From positions 806,001 to 870,000 of the forward strand of contig NZ_WQKZ01000003.1 in the NCBI RefSeq assembly GCF_009755225.1: a stretch of DNA of 64,000 nucleotides, given 5' to 3'. Shown in pieces: positions 58,561 through 64,000 of this stretch (within the stretch, counting starts at the first letter, position 1; every line of letters starts with the position of its first letter). A program made the position numbers and the translations under genes. Source of the DNA: Hymenobacter ginkgonis (GTDB lineage Bacteria > Bacteroidota > Bacteroidia > Cytophagales > Hymenobacteraceae). A model generated the notes under the pieces. That model was not told the DNA's origin, did no database searches, and saw nothing but the letters and a program-made list of their open reading frames with translations.

Positions 58561-59592
58561 TTAAAATCCTGCCTGCCCGCGGCTGGCTAGCTCGCGCAAT
58601 AGACCCCGCAGGCCCGTCGGCTCGCGCAGTTCGCGCAGCAGCAACACGAGGTAGTCGGTTTCGGCGCGTAAGTCGCGCTTTAACTGACGCAAACGGGCTT
58701 TTTGTTGCTTTTCGGTGCCGCTCCAGGGGGCATTTTCTACCGGGCGCTGGGCGGCGGCCAGTTGTTGCCCCAACTGGGCCTGCTGCTGGGCCAACGCCTG
58801 CGTGTAGCGTTGCAGCAGCTCCTCCGCTTCGGCAGTGGGGGTAGGGCCATCCTCGGTAGCGAGCAGTGAGAGGAGCGCAGCCAAGTCGCCGGCCGCGTAG
58901 GCCGCCGTAATGCGCTGCATCAGTTCTGTTTGTAACTGCTGGGTAGCCACGTCGGCTTGGGCCGCGCGGTCGGGGTGGTGCAGCCGCGCCAGCTGGCGGT
59001 AAGCGGCCTTGGTGTTTTGCAGCAACGCTTGGCCCTCGGTATCGGCAGCGCGGGCCTTGGCTTCGCGCACCTGCTGCGCGCGTTGCTGGCGGCGGGCGCG
59101 CGCCTCGGCGGCGGCCCGCTCGTGGGGCTGTTCAGTTGGGGCCTCGGTTCGCATGTCGGCCGCTGGCGAGGCCTGGGGCGTTACGGGGGGGGTAGGGGTG
59201 GGCTCCGCGTCGGCCGCATAGCGCGCCAAGACCTCAGCTTCGTCCTCACCAAAACGCTCGTGCAGGCTGCGCGCATTGTGCACGAGCAGCATCGTCACTT
59301 GCTGCTCCTCGGCGCGGCTGAGGTAGCCGCTCGTGAGGGCCACTTCCAGGGGTTCGTATAAGGCGCGGCGCGCGGCTACAGTTGCTGCGGCCACGGGTCC
59401 TACTTGCTGCCAGTAGGTTTGGCGGGCCGCCGCCTGGGCCGCACGCAATGCTTGCAGCTGCGTACGCAAGTCTTCTACGGCCTGAATAGCTTGGCGAAAC
59501 GCCTGCTGCGCTGGTGTACCAACTGGGGCCGCCGACGCGCGCACGGGCAGCGTTTGGCGTAAGGGTAGGGAAGAGTCAGCCACTGGCCACAA
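58561..59592 (-). CDS. J-domain (DnaJ-like) protein
   Basis: A 343-residue cytoplasmic protein, mostly helical and alanine/glutamine-rich. A J-domain core is visible at about 190-235: AYRQLARLHHPDRAAQADVATQQLQTELMQRITAAY, including the HPD tripeptide that stimulates Hsp70. The J domain is internal, preceded by a proline-rich linker and followed by a coiled coil (about 255-300) and a basic C-terminus. The listed start is TTG, and a GTG three codons on is equally possible. It is divergent from the Ro60-Y RNA-RtcB unit with about 290 bases before the first tiny ORF, so a link with RNA quality control is possible but unproven. Confidence 0.72.
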   Translation of the reverse strand: MWPVADSSLPLRQTLPVRASAAPVGTPAQQAFRQAIQAVEDLRTQLQALRAAQAAARQTYWQQVGPVAAATVAARRALYEPLEVALTSGYLSRAEEQQVTMLLVHNARSLHERFGEDEAEVLARYAADAEPTPTPPVTPQASPAADMRTEAPTEQPHERAAAEARARRQQRAQQVREAKARAADTEGQALLQNTKAAYRQLARLHHPDRAAQADVATQQLQTELMQRITAAYAAGDLAALLSLLATEDGPTPTAEAEELLQRYTQALAQQQAQLGQQLAAAQRPVENAPWSGTEKQQKARLRQLKRDLRAETDYLVLLLRELREPTGLRGLLRELASRGQAGF

Positions 59593-59780
59593 AGGTACTG
59601 GGTAAGGAAACCCGCATCCTATCGGACGCTACCTAGCCGGGCTATGCGTATTTCGCAGTTCGGGGTGCAGCGCTGGAAATACAAAGCAGTTTGTTGTTCG
59701 CTAGCCGATGATAGAAATGCTTTAAATAGTAGAAAGAAATAGCGAATATTAATTAGCTCAAACTTTTGCCAAATAGGTTA

Positions 59781-59818
59781 CGAAATAATTAATTGAAATT
59801 AATTAAAAAATTATTTCG
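59781..59818. promoter_or_regulatory. AT-rich inverted repeat with 16-base repeated motif (copy 1)
   Basis: CGAAATAAT (59781-59789) and ATTATTTCG (59810-59818) are perfect inverted arms around TAATTGAAATTAATTA (59790-59805). The same 16-mer with one change recurs at 60280-60295 upstream of the Ro60 gene, and TTACG precedes both by 7-8 bases. Candidate operator for a shared regulator. Confidence 0.5.
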
Positions 59819-59848
59819 CAAATAGTTGTGCAATTAAAAATATTGTCT

Positions 59849-59856
59849 CACCTTTG
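59849..59856 (+). promoter_or_regulatory. Possible promoter -7 element of the Ro60 leader
   Basis: CACCTTTG resembles TAnnTTTG; a TTG lies 20 bases upstream (59826-59828). Transcription would start near 59863, about 15 bases before the ATG of the first tiny ORF. Confidence 0.4.
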
Positions 59857-59877
59857 TCGTACTAAACCCCCAACACC

Positions 59878-59958
59878 ATGTACCGCCGCTTACTAAGTTT
59901 CCATATTTCGGATAAGATGCAGCCCGAAAGGCTGCCGCGGCTTGGTACGTTTGCCTGA
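59878..59958 (+). CDS. Tiny leader ORF 1, 26 residues
   Basis: ATG at 59878 to TGA at 59958 encodes a short arginine-rich peptide beginning MYRRLLSFHISDKM. The coding stretch itself contains a GCAGCC/GGCTGC hairpin (near 59914-59930). After the stop come a small TTTTAGC/GCTAAAA hairpin and a strong terminator. Layout is that of a transcription attenuator with leader peptide, or of a small expressed peptide or RNA. Not recognised as a family. Confidence 0.45.
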   Translation: MYRRLLSFHISDKMQPERLPRLGTFA

Positions 59959-60012
59959 TTTTAGCCTTCGCTAAAACTGTCACCGCCCGAGCCAGTAAAG
60001 CTCGGGTTTTTT
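59959..60012 (+). terminator. Tandem hairpins and terminator after tiny ORF 1
   Basis: TTTTAGC-CTTC-GCTAAAA (59959-59976), then CCCGAGC (59986-59992) with GCTCGGG (60000-60006) followed by T6. It would stop most transcripts before Ro60 unless an upstream event prevents folding. Confidence 0.75.
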
Positions 60013-60052
60013 GTTGTTATTCAGGTAGTCAACTGTTTACAAACCTCACCCG

Positions 60053-60163
60053 ATGTCCTTTATCCGCCCCACTTATCCGTTGCAGCAGCCTAGCGGCCAG
60101 CCCACGAGTGGCCGGCTGAAGCGGCATAGTCGTGCTTTTTCTTTGCGGTATAGCTACCGGTAA
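60053..60163 (+). CDS. Tiny leader ORF 2, 36 residues
   Basis: ATG at 60053 to TAA at 60163 encodes a basic peptide with several Arg, Pro and Tyr (starts MSFIRPTYPLQQP). It contains a CGGCCA/TGGCCG hairpin near 60089-60114 and is followed by a second terminator. Same organisation as tiny ORF 1, which supports a repeated attenuator or small-peptide design. Not recognised. Confidence 0.4.
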   Translation: MSFIRPTYPLQQPSGQPTSGRLKRHSRAFSLRYSYR

Positions 60164-60189
60164 TTACCGAATAGCATACGCAGCAGTTA

Positions 60190-60221
60190 AAGCCCGGCCT
60201 CTATAAGCTGGGCTTTTTTTG
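60190..60221 (+). terminator. Terminator after tiny ORF 2
   Basis: AAGCCCGGC (60190-60198) pairs with GCTGGGCTT (60207-60215) with one G-U pair and an 8-base loop, followed by T7. Confidence 0.8.
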
Positions 60222-60233
60222 TTGCTTAATTAA

Positions 60234-60256
60234 CGAATAAAAAATGCTTTTATTCG
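60234..60256. promoter_or_regulatory. AT-rich hairpin upstream of Ro60
   Basis: CGAATAAAA (60234-60242) and TTTTATTCG (60248-60256) pair perfectly around AATGC. Arms resemble those of the inverted repeat at 59781-59818 (CGAAATAAT), again close to the 16-mer motif. Confidence 0.4.
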
Positions 60257-60279
60257 CAAGGAAGAATTACGTCCAATGC

Positions 60280-60295
60280 TAATTGGAATTAATTA
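60280..60295. promoter_or_regulatory. 16-base repeated motif (copy 2) upstream of Ro60
   Basis: TAATTGGAATTAATTA differs by one base from 59790-59805 and lies 48 bases before the Ro60 ATG; TTACG at 60267-60271 precedes it. Candidate binding site controlling both transcription starts. Confidence 0.5.
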
Positions 60296-60342
60296 CTTAT
60301 TAATCAATTCTGCCTATTTCTCACCCGATACTACTAGTTGCC

Positions 60343-61869
60343 ATGCGTTTCAATTTTAAATTTCGGGCGGCCACTCCCAAGCGCAATCACGAAGGCGCAC
60401 CGGCCTACCCCCTCACGCCGGCCTTGGCGCTGTACGCGGCGGTAGCCACGGCCGCCCTAAGCGACCAATTTTACGAAGCGGCCGACACGCGTTTGGCGCG
60501 GCTGCGCGAATTGGTAGCCCAGAATGAACCGCTATTTGTGGCGCAACTGGCGGTATACGCCCGCGAGCAGCTATACCTGCGCTCGGTGCCGCTGGTACTG
60601 GCCGTAGAGCTAGCGCGTATTCACCAGGGCGACAACCTAGTGAGCCGCCTGGTGGCGCGGGTGGTGCAGCGCGCCGACGAAATCCCCGAGCTACTGGCCT
60701 GCTATGCCCAGGCCAACGCCCGCACTGGCCCCAAAACGCTGGGCCGCCTCTCGAAGCAGGTGCAGCGCGGCTTGGCCCTGTCTTTCAACCGCTTCGATGC
60801 CTACCAGCTGGCTAAATACGACCGCAACGGGGCAGCCGTGCGCCTGCGCGATGCGTTGTTTTTGGTGCACCCCCGCCCCAAAGACGAGGCCCAGCAAGCG
60901 GTGTTCGACCAACTTGTGGCGGGCACGCTGCCAGTGCCCTACACCTGGGAAACCGAGCTGTCGGCGGCTGGCCAAGTGGCCCATGCTACGCCAGCCGAGC
61001 GCCAAGCCGCTGTGGCCCACACCTGGGAAACGTTGGTGGCTAGCCGCCGCCTAGGTTACATGGCCCTGTTGCGCAACTTGCGCAACTTACTGGAAGCCAA
61101 CGTAAGCGGCGCCACCATCGCCCAAGCCTGCGCTACCCTCGCCGACCCCGGCCAAGTAGCCCGGGCCCGGCAGCTACCCTTCCGGTTCCTGGCCGCTTAC
61201 CGCGAGGTATTGGCTCTGAACATGGGCGCTGCCGCTCCACTGCTGGCAGCCCTCGAAGCCGCCATTGTCGGCAGTGCGGCCAACCTGCGCGGCTTCGGCC
61301 CCGCAACCCGCGTGGTCCTCGCTTGCGACGTGTCGGGCTCGATGCAGCAGCCTATTTCGCCGCGCAGCAAAGTGCTGCTCTACGACGTGGGCTTGGTGCT
61401 GGCTATGCTGCTGCAAAGCCGCTGCCAGCATGTGGTCACTGGCATGTTTGGCGCTACCTGGAAGCGCGTGGCCCTACCCCAGGGCCAGGTGCTGCGCAAC
61501 GTGCAGGAACTGTACCGCCGTGAGGGAGAGGTAGGTTACGCTACCAACGGCCACCTGGTAATACAGGACCTGCGCCAGCGCCGGGAAGTGGTCGATAAGG
61601 TGATGATTTTCACCGACTGCCAGCTCTGGGATAGCACCGGCCGGGACAATACCCTGGCCCAGGAATGGGCCGCCTACCGTGCCCACGTGGCGCCCCAAGC
61701 CCGCCTCTATCTCTTCGACCTAGCTGGCCACGGCTTGGCTCCGCTCGACGTACGCGCCGAGCAGGGGGTAGCCCTTATCGCTGGCTGGTCGGATAAAATA
61801 TTCGACGTGCTGGCGGCATTAGAAAACGGTGGCAATGCCCTGACCGAAATCGAAAAGATGGACTTTTAA
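60343..61869 (+). CDS. rsr: Ro60/Rsr ortholog: TROVE and von Willebrand factor A domain RNA-binding protein
   Basis: A 508-residue cytoplasmic protein of usual length for bacterial Ro. The TROVE HEAT-repeat ring covers about 15-320 (LTPALALYAAVATAALSDQFYEAADTRLARLRELV, LRDALFLVHPRPKDEAQQAVFDQLVAGTLPVPYTWE). The vWA domain follows, with the MIDAS motif VLACDVSGSM near residue 328 and IFTDCQLWD later. Ro proteins hold the 3' ends of misfolded or damaged RNAs in the central hole and bind Y RNAs on the outside; in bacteria Rsr works with exonucleases such as PNPase. Here it lies directly before five Y RNA-like sequences and an RtcB ligase gene, the arrangement expected for an RNA-repair locus. 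Confidence 0.93.
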   Translation: MRFNFKFRAATPKRNHEGAPAYPLTPALALYAAVATAALSDQFYEAADTRLARLRELVAQNEPLFVAQLAVYAREQLYLRSVPLVLAVELARIHQGDNLVSRLVARVVQRADEIPELLACYAQANARTGPKTLGRLSKQVQRGLALSFNRFDAYQLAKYDRNGAAVRLRDALFLVHPRPKDEAQQAVFDQLVAGTLPVPYTWETELSAAGQVAHATPAERQAAVAHTWETLVASRRLGYMALLRNLRNLLEANVSGATIAQACATLADPGQVARARQLPFRFLAAYREVLALNMGAAAPLLAALEAAIVGSAANLRGFGPATRVVLACDVSGSMQQPISPRSKVLLYDVGLVLAMLLQSRCQHVVTGMFGATWKRVALPQGQVLRNVQELYRREGEVGYATNGHLVIQDLRQRREVVDKVMIFTDCQLWDSTGRDNTLAQEWAAYRAHVAPQARLYLFDLAGHGLAPLDVRAEQGVALIAGWSDKIFDVLAALENGGNALTEIEKMDF

Positions 61870-62064
61870 TTCTTTCAAAAGCTGCACCGGAAGTGATATA
61901 TACCAGAAAAGCGGCGTCACTTCCGGGTCGCGGCGCCCCATAAAGTTCTAATTAATCTGCGGTTTAAGTGAAATTGGCCGAATAATTGCACACTCTTTAA
62001 ACGAATCATTTTTATGCTTCACGACTTAGGCAAACGGCTGACCCCTTAATGGCAGCCGCTGGCC
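61870..62064. other. Spacer between Ro60 and the Y RNA-like cluster
   Basis: About 195 bases, AT-rich in the middle, with another AATTAAT near 61951. It likely contains the promoter for the RNA cluster, but no element matched well. GGAAGTGA/TCACTTCC (61890-61926) forms an inverted repeat soon after the Ro60 stop, with no T-tract. Confidence 0.4.
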
Positions 62065-62109
62065 GGAACGGCTCTCCGCCGGGGCGCAAGTGCTCTGGCG
62101 GACCGTTCC
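62065..62109 (+). ncRNA. Strong isolated stem-loop before the Y RNA-like cluster
   Basis: GGAACGG (62065-62071) pairs with CCGTTCC (62103-62109), TCCGCC (62075-62080) with GGCGGA (62097-62102) leaving a CTC bulge, and the tip GGGGCG/TGCTCT pairs with G-U help around a CAAG tetraloop. No T-tract. It could be an RNA processing signal, an additional structured RNA, or a leader hairpin. It lacks the Y RNA consensus strands. Confidence 0.45.
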
Positions 62110-62133
62110 AAACCAGTCCCCCTCCTTCCTTTT

Positions 62134-62244
62134 CAGGTGCCGTTAGGTCGGCGTTACTTCGTGGTGGTCGGCGCAAGCCGCAGGGTTCGAATCCCATCGC
62201 CGCCGCTTCGGGCGTGGCGAATACGCCAACTGCTTGTCGCTCTG
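62134..62244 (+). ncRNA. Y RNA-like copy 1, with T arm and closed acceptor-like stem
   Basis: 5' strand AGGTGCCGTTAG (62135-62146) and 3' strand GCTTGTCGCTCTG (62232-62244) match the cluster consensus; outer CAG/CTG pair. An inner helix uses GGCGT (62150-62154) with ACGCC (62223-62227), followed by TTACTTCG. Inside lie a T-arm-like GGG TTCGAAT CCC (62183-62195) and a 7-bp closed stem (62197-62203 with 62214-62220) in the place of a tRNA acceptor stem. No D arm is present, so the tRNA mimic is incomplete. A T-rich stretch follows the 3' strand. Confidence 0.7.
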
Positions 62245-62282
62245 AATTTTTGGTAGGAAATATTTACTGCATAAGGGTACTT

Positions 62283-62424
62283 AGCGGGTGCCGTAGGCGG
62301 GCCATACTTCGCAATTTGTTTCCGCAAGGAAGTGTAGGTTCGAGCCCTACCCCGGCGCGTGCGCCGGGTGGCGAAACTGGTAGACGCGCTTATCTATAAC
62401 AGGCCCGTCGCTCGTTGCCCCGCT
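62283..62424 (+). ncRNA. Y RNA-like copy 2 with full permuted tRNA-like module (tRNA-Leu-like)
   Basis: Outer stem AGCGGG (62283-62288) with CCCGCT (62419-62424). Conserved strands GGGTGCCGTAG and GCTCGTTGCCCCG. Inner 8-bp helix GGCGGGCC with GGCCCGTC, followed by ATACTTCG. Module: T arm GTAGG-TTCGAGC-CCTAC (62334-62350); 7-bp acceptor stem CCCGGCG (62351-62357) with CGCCGGG (62362-62368) closed by a CGTG tetraloop; TG linker; D arm GCG...CGC (62371-62387) with CTGGTAGA. The order 3' half before 5' half, with the acceptor end sealed, matches YrlA-type Y RNAs and cannot give a mature tRNA without cleavage. Confidence 0.82.
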
Positions 62425-62435
62425 ACTTATTTTGG

Positions 62436-62581
62436 CTGTTTGGGTGCCGTAGCCCGGCCATACTTCGCATTTCGATTGCCCAGGTCGCGGGTTCGAATCC
62501 TGCTGGCTGCTACTGCGGTAGTGGCTGTAGCTCAGCTGGTAGAGCAGGATATGAAGGCCGGGCGCTTGTTGCCCCAAACAG
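62436..62581 (+). ncRNA. Y RNA-like copy 3 with full permuted tRNA-like module
   Basis: Outer 9-bp stem CTGTTTGGG (62436-62444) with CCCAAACAG (62573-62581). Conserved strands GGGTGCCGTAG and GCTTGTTGCCCC. Inner helix CCCGGCC with GGCCGGG, followed by ATACTTCG. Module: T arm GCGGG-TTCGAAT-CCTGC (62487-62503); acceptor stem 62504-62510 with 62521-62527, extended by three more pairs and closed by a TGCG tetraloop; U8-A9-like TA; D arm GCTC-AGCTGGTA-GAGC (62530-62545), identical to that of ordinary tRNAs. The anticodon arm is replaced by the Ro-binding stem. The best-formed copy. Confidence 0.85.
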
Positions 62582-62599
62582 TTTATTGCCCAGGTGGAA

Positions 62600-62680
62600 G
62601 AGGTGCCGTAGTGCAGCCTTACTTCGTTCTGAAAACGCCAAAACGGTTGGTCGATTTTCGCCTTTTTTCACCTGCTTTTT
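62600..62680 (+). ncRNA. Y RNA-like copy 4, divergent or incomplete
   Basis: GAGGTGCCGTAGTGCAGCCTTACTTCG at 62600-62626 carries the conserved 5' strand and the TACTTCG motif. The usual 3' strand GCTYGTTGCYCC is not found downstream; AGGTG (62601-62605) could pair instead with CACCT (62669-62673), which is followed by GCTTTTTT, a terminator-like end. No T or D arm. Either a diverged small Y RNA or a decaying copy. Confidence 0.45.
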
Positions 62681-62684
62681 TACG

Positions 62685-62765
62685 CCGGATGCCGTAGGCT
62701 TGCGCTACTCCGACCTGTCCCGTCGGGCCCGCTGGGCCCGTTGCGCAGGCCGCTCATTGCTCCGG
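62685..62765 (+). ncRNA. Y RNA-like copy 5, short form without tRNA module
   Basis: Outer stem CCGGA (62685-62689) with TCCGG (62761-62765). Conserved strands GGATGCCGTAG and GCTCATTGCTCCG. Inner 9-bp helix 62697-62705 with 62743-62751, followed by CTACTCCG. The interior holds only small hairpins (CCGAC/GTCGG and GGGCCC/GGGCCC, mutually exclusive in part). A T5 run follows. It looks like a minimal Y RNA, closer in plan to the short Y RNAs of animals. Confidence 0.7.
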
Positions 62766-62780
62766 TGTTTTTAGGGCTTT

Positions 62781-62815
62781 GCTAAGCGACGGTTAAAAAT
62801 TAATTGTCGCTTGGC
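62781..62815 (+). promoter_or_regulatory. Hairpin in the RtcB leader
   Basis: GCTAAGCGAC (62781-62790) pairs with GTCGCTTGGC (62806-62815); the loop contains AATTAATT, the core of the motif repeated upstream of Ro60. No T-tract. It lies 36 bases before the RtcB ATG and may be an operator or a translation-control hairpin. Confidence 0.45.
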
Positions 62816-62850
62816 AAGTGCTACACATTGATAATTAACCACTAAAACAA

Positions 62851-64000
62851 ATGGCTTCACAACTACGAGGCAACGACTTGCGGCAACTCGGTTTTCCCGA
62901 AGGCCGCGCTATTGGGCTGGCGCTGGCGCAGTTACAGCGCAAAGAATTCAAACGCCTCTCACAAACCGACCAGCTGGAATTGCTAAAAACGATTCTGGCT
63001 AACCCTGGCAACTTCCTCACCGACCTGGCCTGGAGCCACGTGGCCGGGGCGTTGCTACCCCCTCCCTCGCGCCACATCAACCTGGTCGCCCGCAAGGAGT
63101 ACGCCACTTTCGGCGCCGAGCACATCGAGCAGGGCGCCATCCACCAAATGGAAACGGCCATGAAACTACCCGTAACCGTGGCCGGCGCGCTCATGCCCGA
63201 CGCTCACTTTGGCTATGGCCTGCCCATCGGCGGGGTGCTGGCCACCGACAACGCGGTGATTCCCTACGCGGTGGGGGTGGATATCGGCTGCCGTATGGCC
63301 TTGTCGGTGTTTGACTTACCCGCCAAATACCTGGGCCAGCGCACCCAGGAACTCCGCAAAATCTTGCTTGACAATACCCGCTTCGGCAGTGGCCGGGGCT
63401 GGGAGCGCGGGCAACGCCTCGACCACGCCGTGCTCGACCGCGACGAGTTTCAGGCGGTGCCGTTCTTGAAAAACAAGCACGCTGCGGCTTATGAGCAAAT
63501 TGGTACGTCGGGCTCCGGCAACCACTTTGTGGAATTCGGCCTAGTCGACATCACCGACCCGACCAACGACCTGGGCCTACCCCCCGGCCAGTACGTAGGC
63601 GTGCTATCGCACTCGGGCTCGCGGGGCCTGGGTGCTAGCGTGGCGCAGCACTACACCGGCCTGGCTAAGGACGTGTGCAAACTGCCTGCCGAAGCTGCCC
63701 ACCTTGCCTGGCTGGGCCTCGACACCGAGGCCGGCCAAGAGTATTGGGCCGCCATGACCTTGGCCGGTGACTACGCCTCGGCTTGCCACGAACAAATTCA
63801 CCGGCGCTTGGCCAAAGCCTTGGGCGAGAAGCCCTTGGCGAAGGTTGAAAACCACCACAACTTTGCCTGGAAGGAGCGCCTAGCCGATGGCCGCGAGGTT
63901 ATCACGCACCGCAAGGGCGCCACACCAGCGGGCCTGGGCGTGCTCGGCATCATTCCGGGCTCGATGACGGCGCCGGGCTTTATAGTGCGGGGTAGGGGGG
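62851..64000 (+). CDS. rtcB: RtcB-family RNA ligase, 3' truncated by window edge
   Basis: 383 codons are visible and the frame is open at the right edge. RtcB joins RNA ends carrying 2',3'-cyclic phosphate or 3'-phosphate to 5'-OH ends, using GTP and Mn2+. Visible motifs: ALMPDAHFGYGLPIGGVLA, GVDIGCRM (metal-binding cysteine near residue 147; the usual G after C is R here), GTSGSGNHFVEFG, LSHSGSRGLG, VENHHNFAWKE, HRKGATPAG and GIIPGSM. No archease gene is visible. Its position after Ro60 and the Y RNA-like cluster implies repair of tRNA-like or Ro-bound RNA breaks. Confidence 0.93.
   Translation, partial: MASQLRGNDLRQLGFPEGRAIGLALAQLQRKEFKRLSQTDQLELLKTILANPGNFLTDLAWSHVAGALLPPPSRHINLVARKEYATFGAEHIEQGAIHQMETAMKLPVTVAGALMPDAHFGYGLPIGGVLATDNAVIPYAVGVDIGCRMALSVFDLPAKYLGQRTQELRKILLDNTRFGSGRGWERGQRLDHAVLDRDEFQAVPFLKNKHAAAYEQIGTSGSGNHFVEFGLVDITDPTNDLGLPPGQYVGVLSHSGSRGLGASVAQHYTGLAKDVCKLPAEAAHLAWLGLDTEAGQEYWAAMTLAGDYASACHEQIHRRLAKALGEKPLAKVENHHNFAWKERLADGREVITHRKGATPAGLGVLGIIPGSMTAPGFIVRGRG

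Noticed and set aside
62160..62550. Ordinary tRNA genes suggested by GGTTCGAATCC and AGCTCAGCTGGTAGAGC
   Set aside because: The T arm precedes the D arm, the acceptor stems are closed by tetraloops, and no anticodon arm is present. They fit Y RNA tRNA mimics, not functional tRNAs.
62134..62765. CRISPR array
   Set aside because: Repeat units are spaced unevenly, the similarity is confined to paired helix strands, and there are no spacers of uniform length or cas genes.
62049..62774. Protein-coding frames of 112-119 codons over the Y RNA-like cluster
   Set aside because: They have no domain similarity, overlap each other in different frames, and run through conserved RNA helices; RNA structure explains the conservation better.

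Overview
The window looks like chromosome of a GC-rich Bacteroidota of the Hymenobacter/Cytophagales kind. The evidence is a SusC/SusD pair with FecR and an ECF sigma factor, type IX secretion PorU/PorV-like proteins, DUF4270, DUF1343 (NamZ) and DUF5107 families, TAnnTTTG-like promoter elements and no consistent Shine-Dalgarno sequences. The assignment is inferred from gene families and composition only.

Layout. 0-2.4 kb: the end of a tautomerase gene, a decayed stretch and a class C beta-lactamase-type serine hydrolase. 2.6-31.9 kb, almost all on the minus strand: a large carbohydrate-utilisation region with GH2, GH35, DUF5107-TPR, an MFS sugar porter with a divergent AraC regulator, four GH43 enzymes, a GH8 exo-oligoxylanase-like enzyme, a double-esterase protein, SusD, SusC with an STN domain, FecR and an ECF sigma factor. 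The enzyme set fits xylan or arabinoxylan breakdown. Several long palindromes lie between these genes. 32.1-32.9 kb: a decayed IS1182-type transposase. 33-40.5 kb: tRNA-Glu, GAPDH, a lipid kinase, DUF3050, SUI1/YciH and a PadR/PspC pair. 40.8-47.3 kb: a PorV2-like/PorU2-like pair. 47.3-58.4 kb: acyltransferase, DHFR, Fmt, NamZ, a LolC/E-like permease, small unknowns, a GH-like protein, Kelch and DUF4270 lipoproteins and a RecE-like nuclease.

58.5-64 kb is the most unusual part. A J-domain protein is divergent from a unit made of two tiny ORFs, each ending in its own terminator, then a Ro60/Rsr (TROVE plus vWA) gene, then a cluster of five Y RNA-like sequences, then RtcB RNA ligase running off the window edge. 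The Y RNA-like sequences share a 5' strand GGUGCCGUAG, a UACUUCG motif after an inner helix, and (in four of five) a 3' strand GCUYGUUGCYCCG. Two of them carry complete tRNA-like modules in permuted order (T arm, acceptor stem closed by a tetraloop, D arm), and one carries a T arm plus closed acceptor stem. This matches what is known of bacterial Y RNAs of the YrlA type. An array of five divergent copies between Ro60 and RtcB suggests an RNA quality-control and repair module with diversified RNA adaptors. A near-identical 16-nt motif upstream of the first tiny ORF and of Ro60 suggests shared control.
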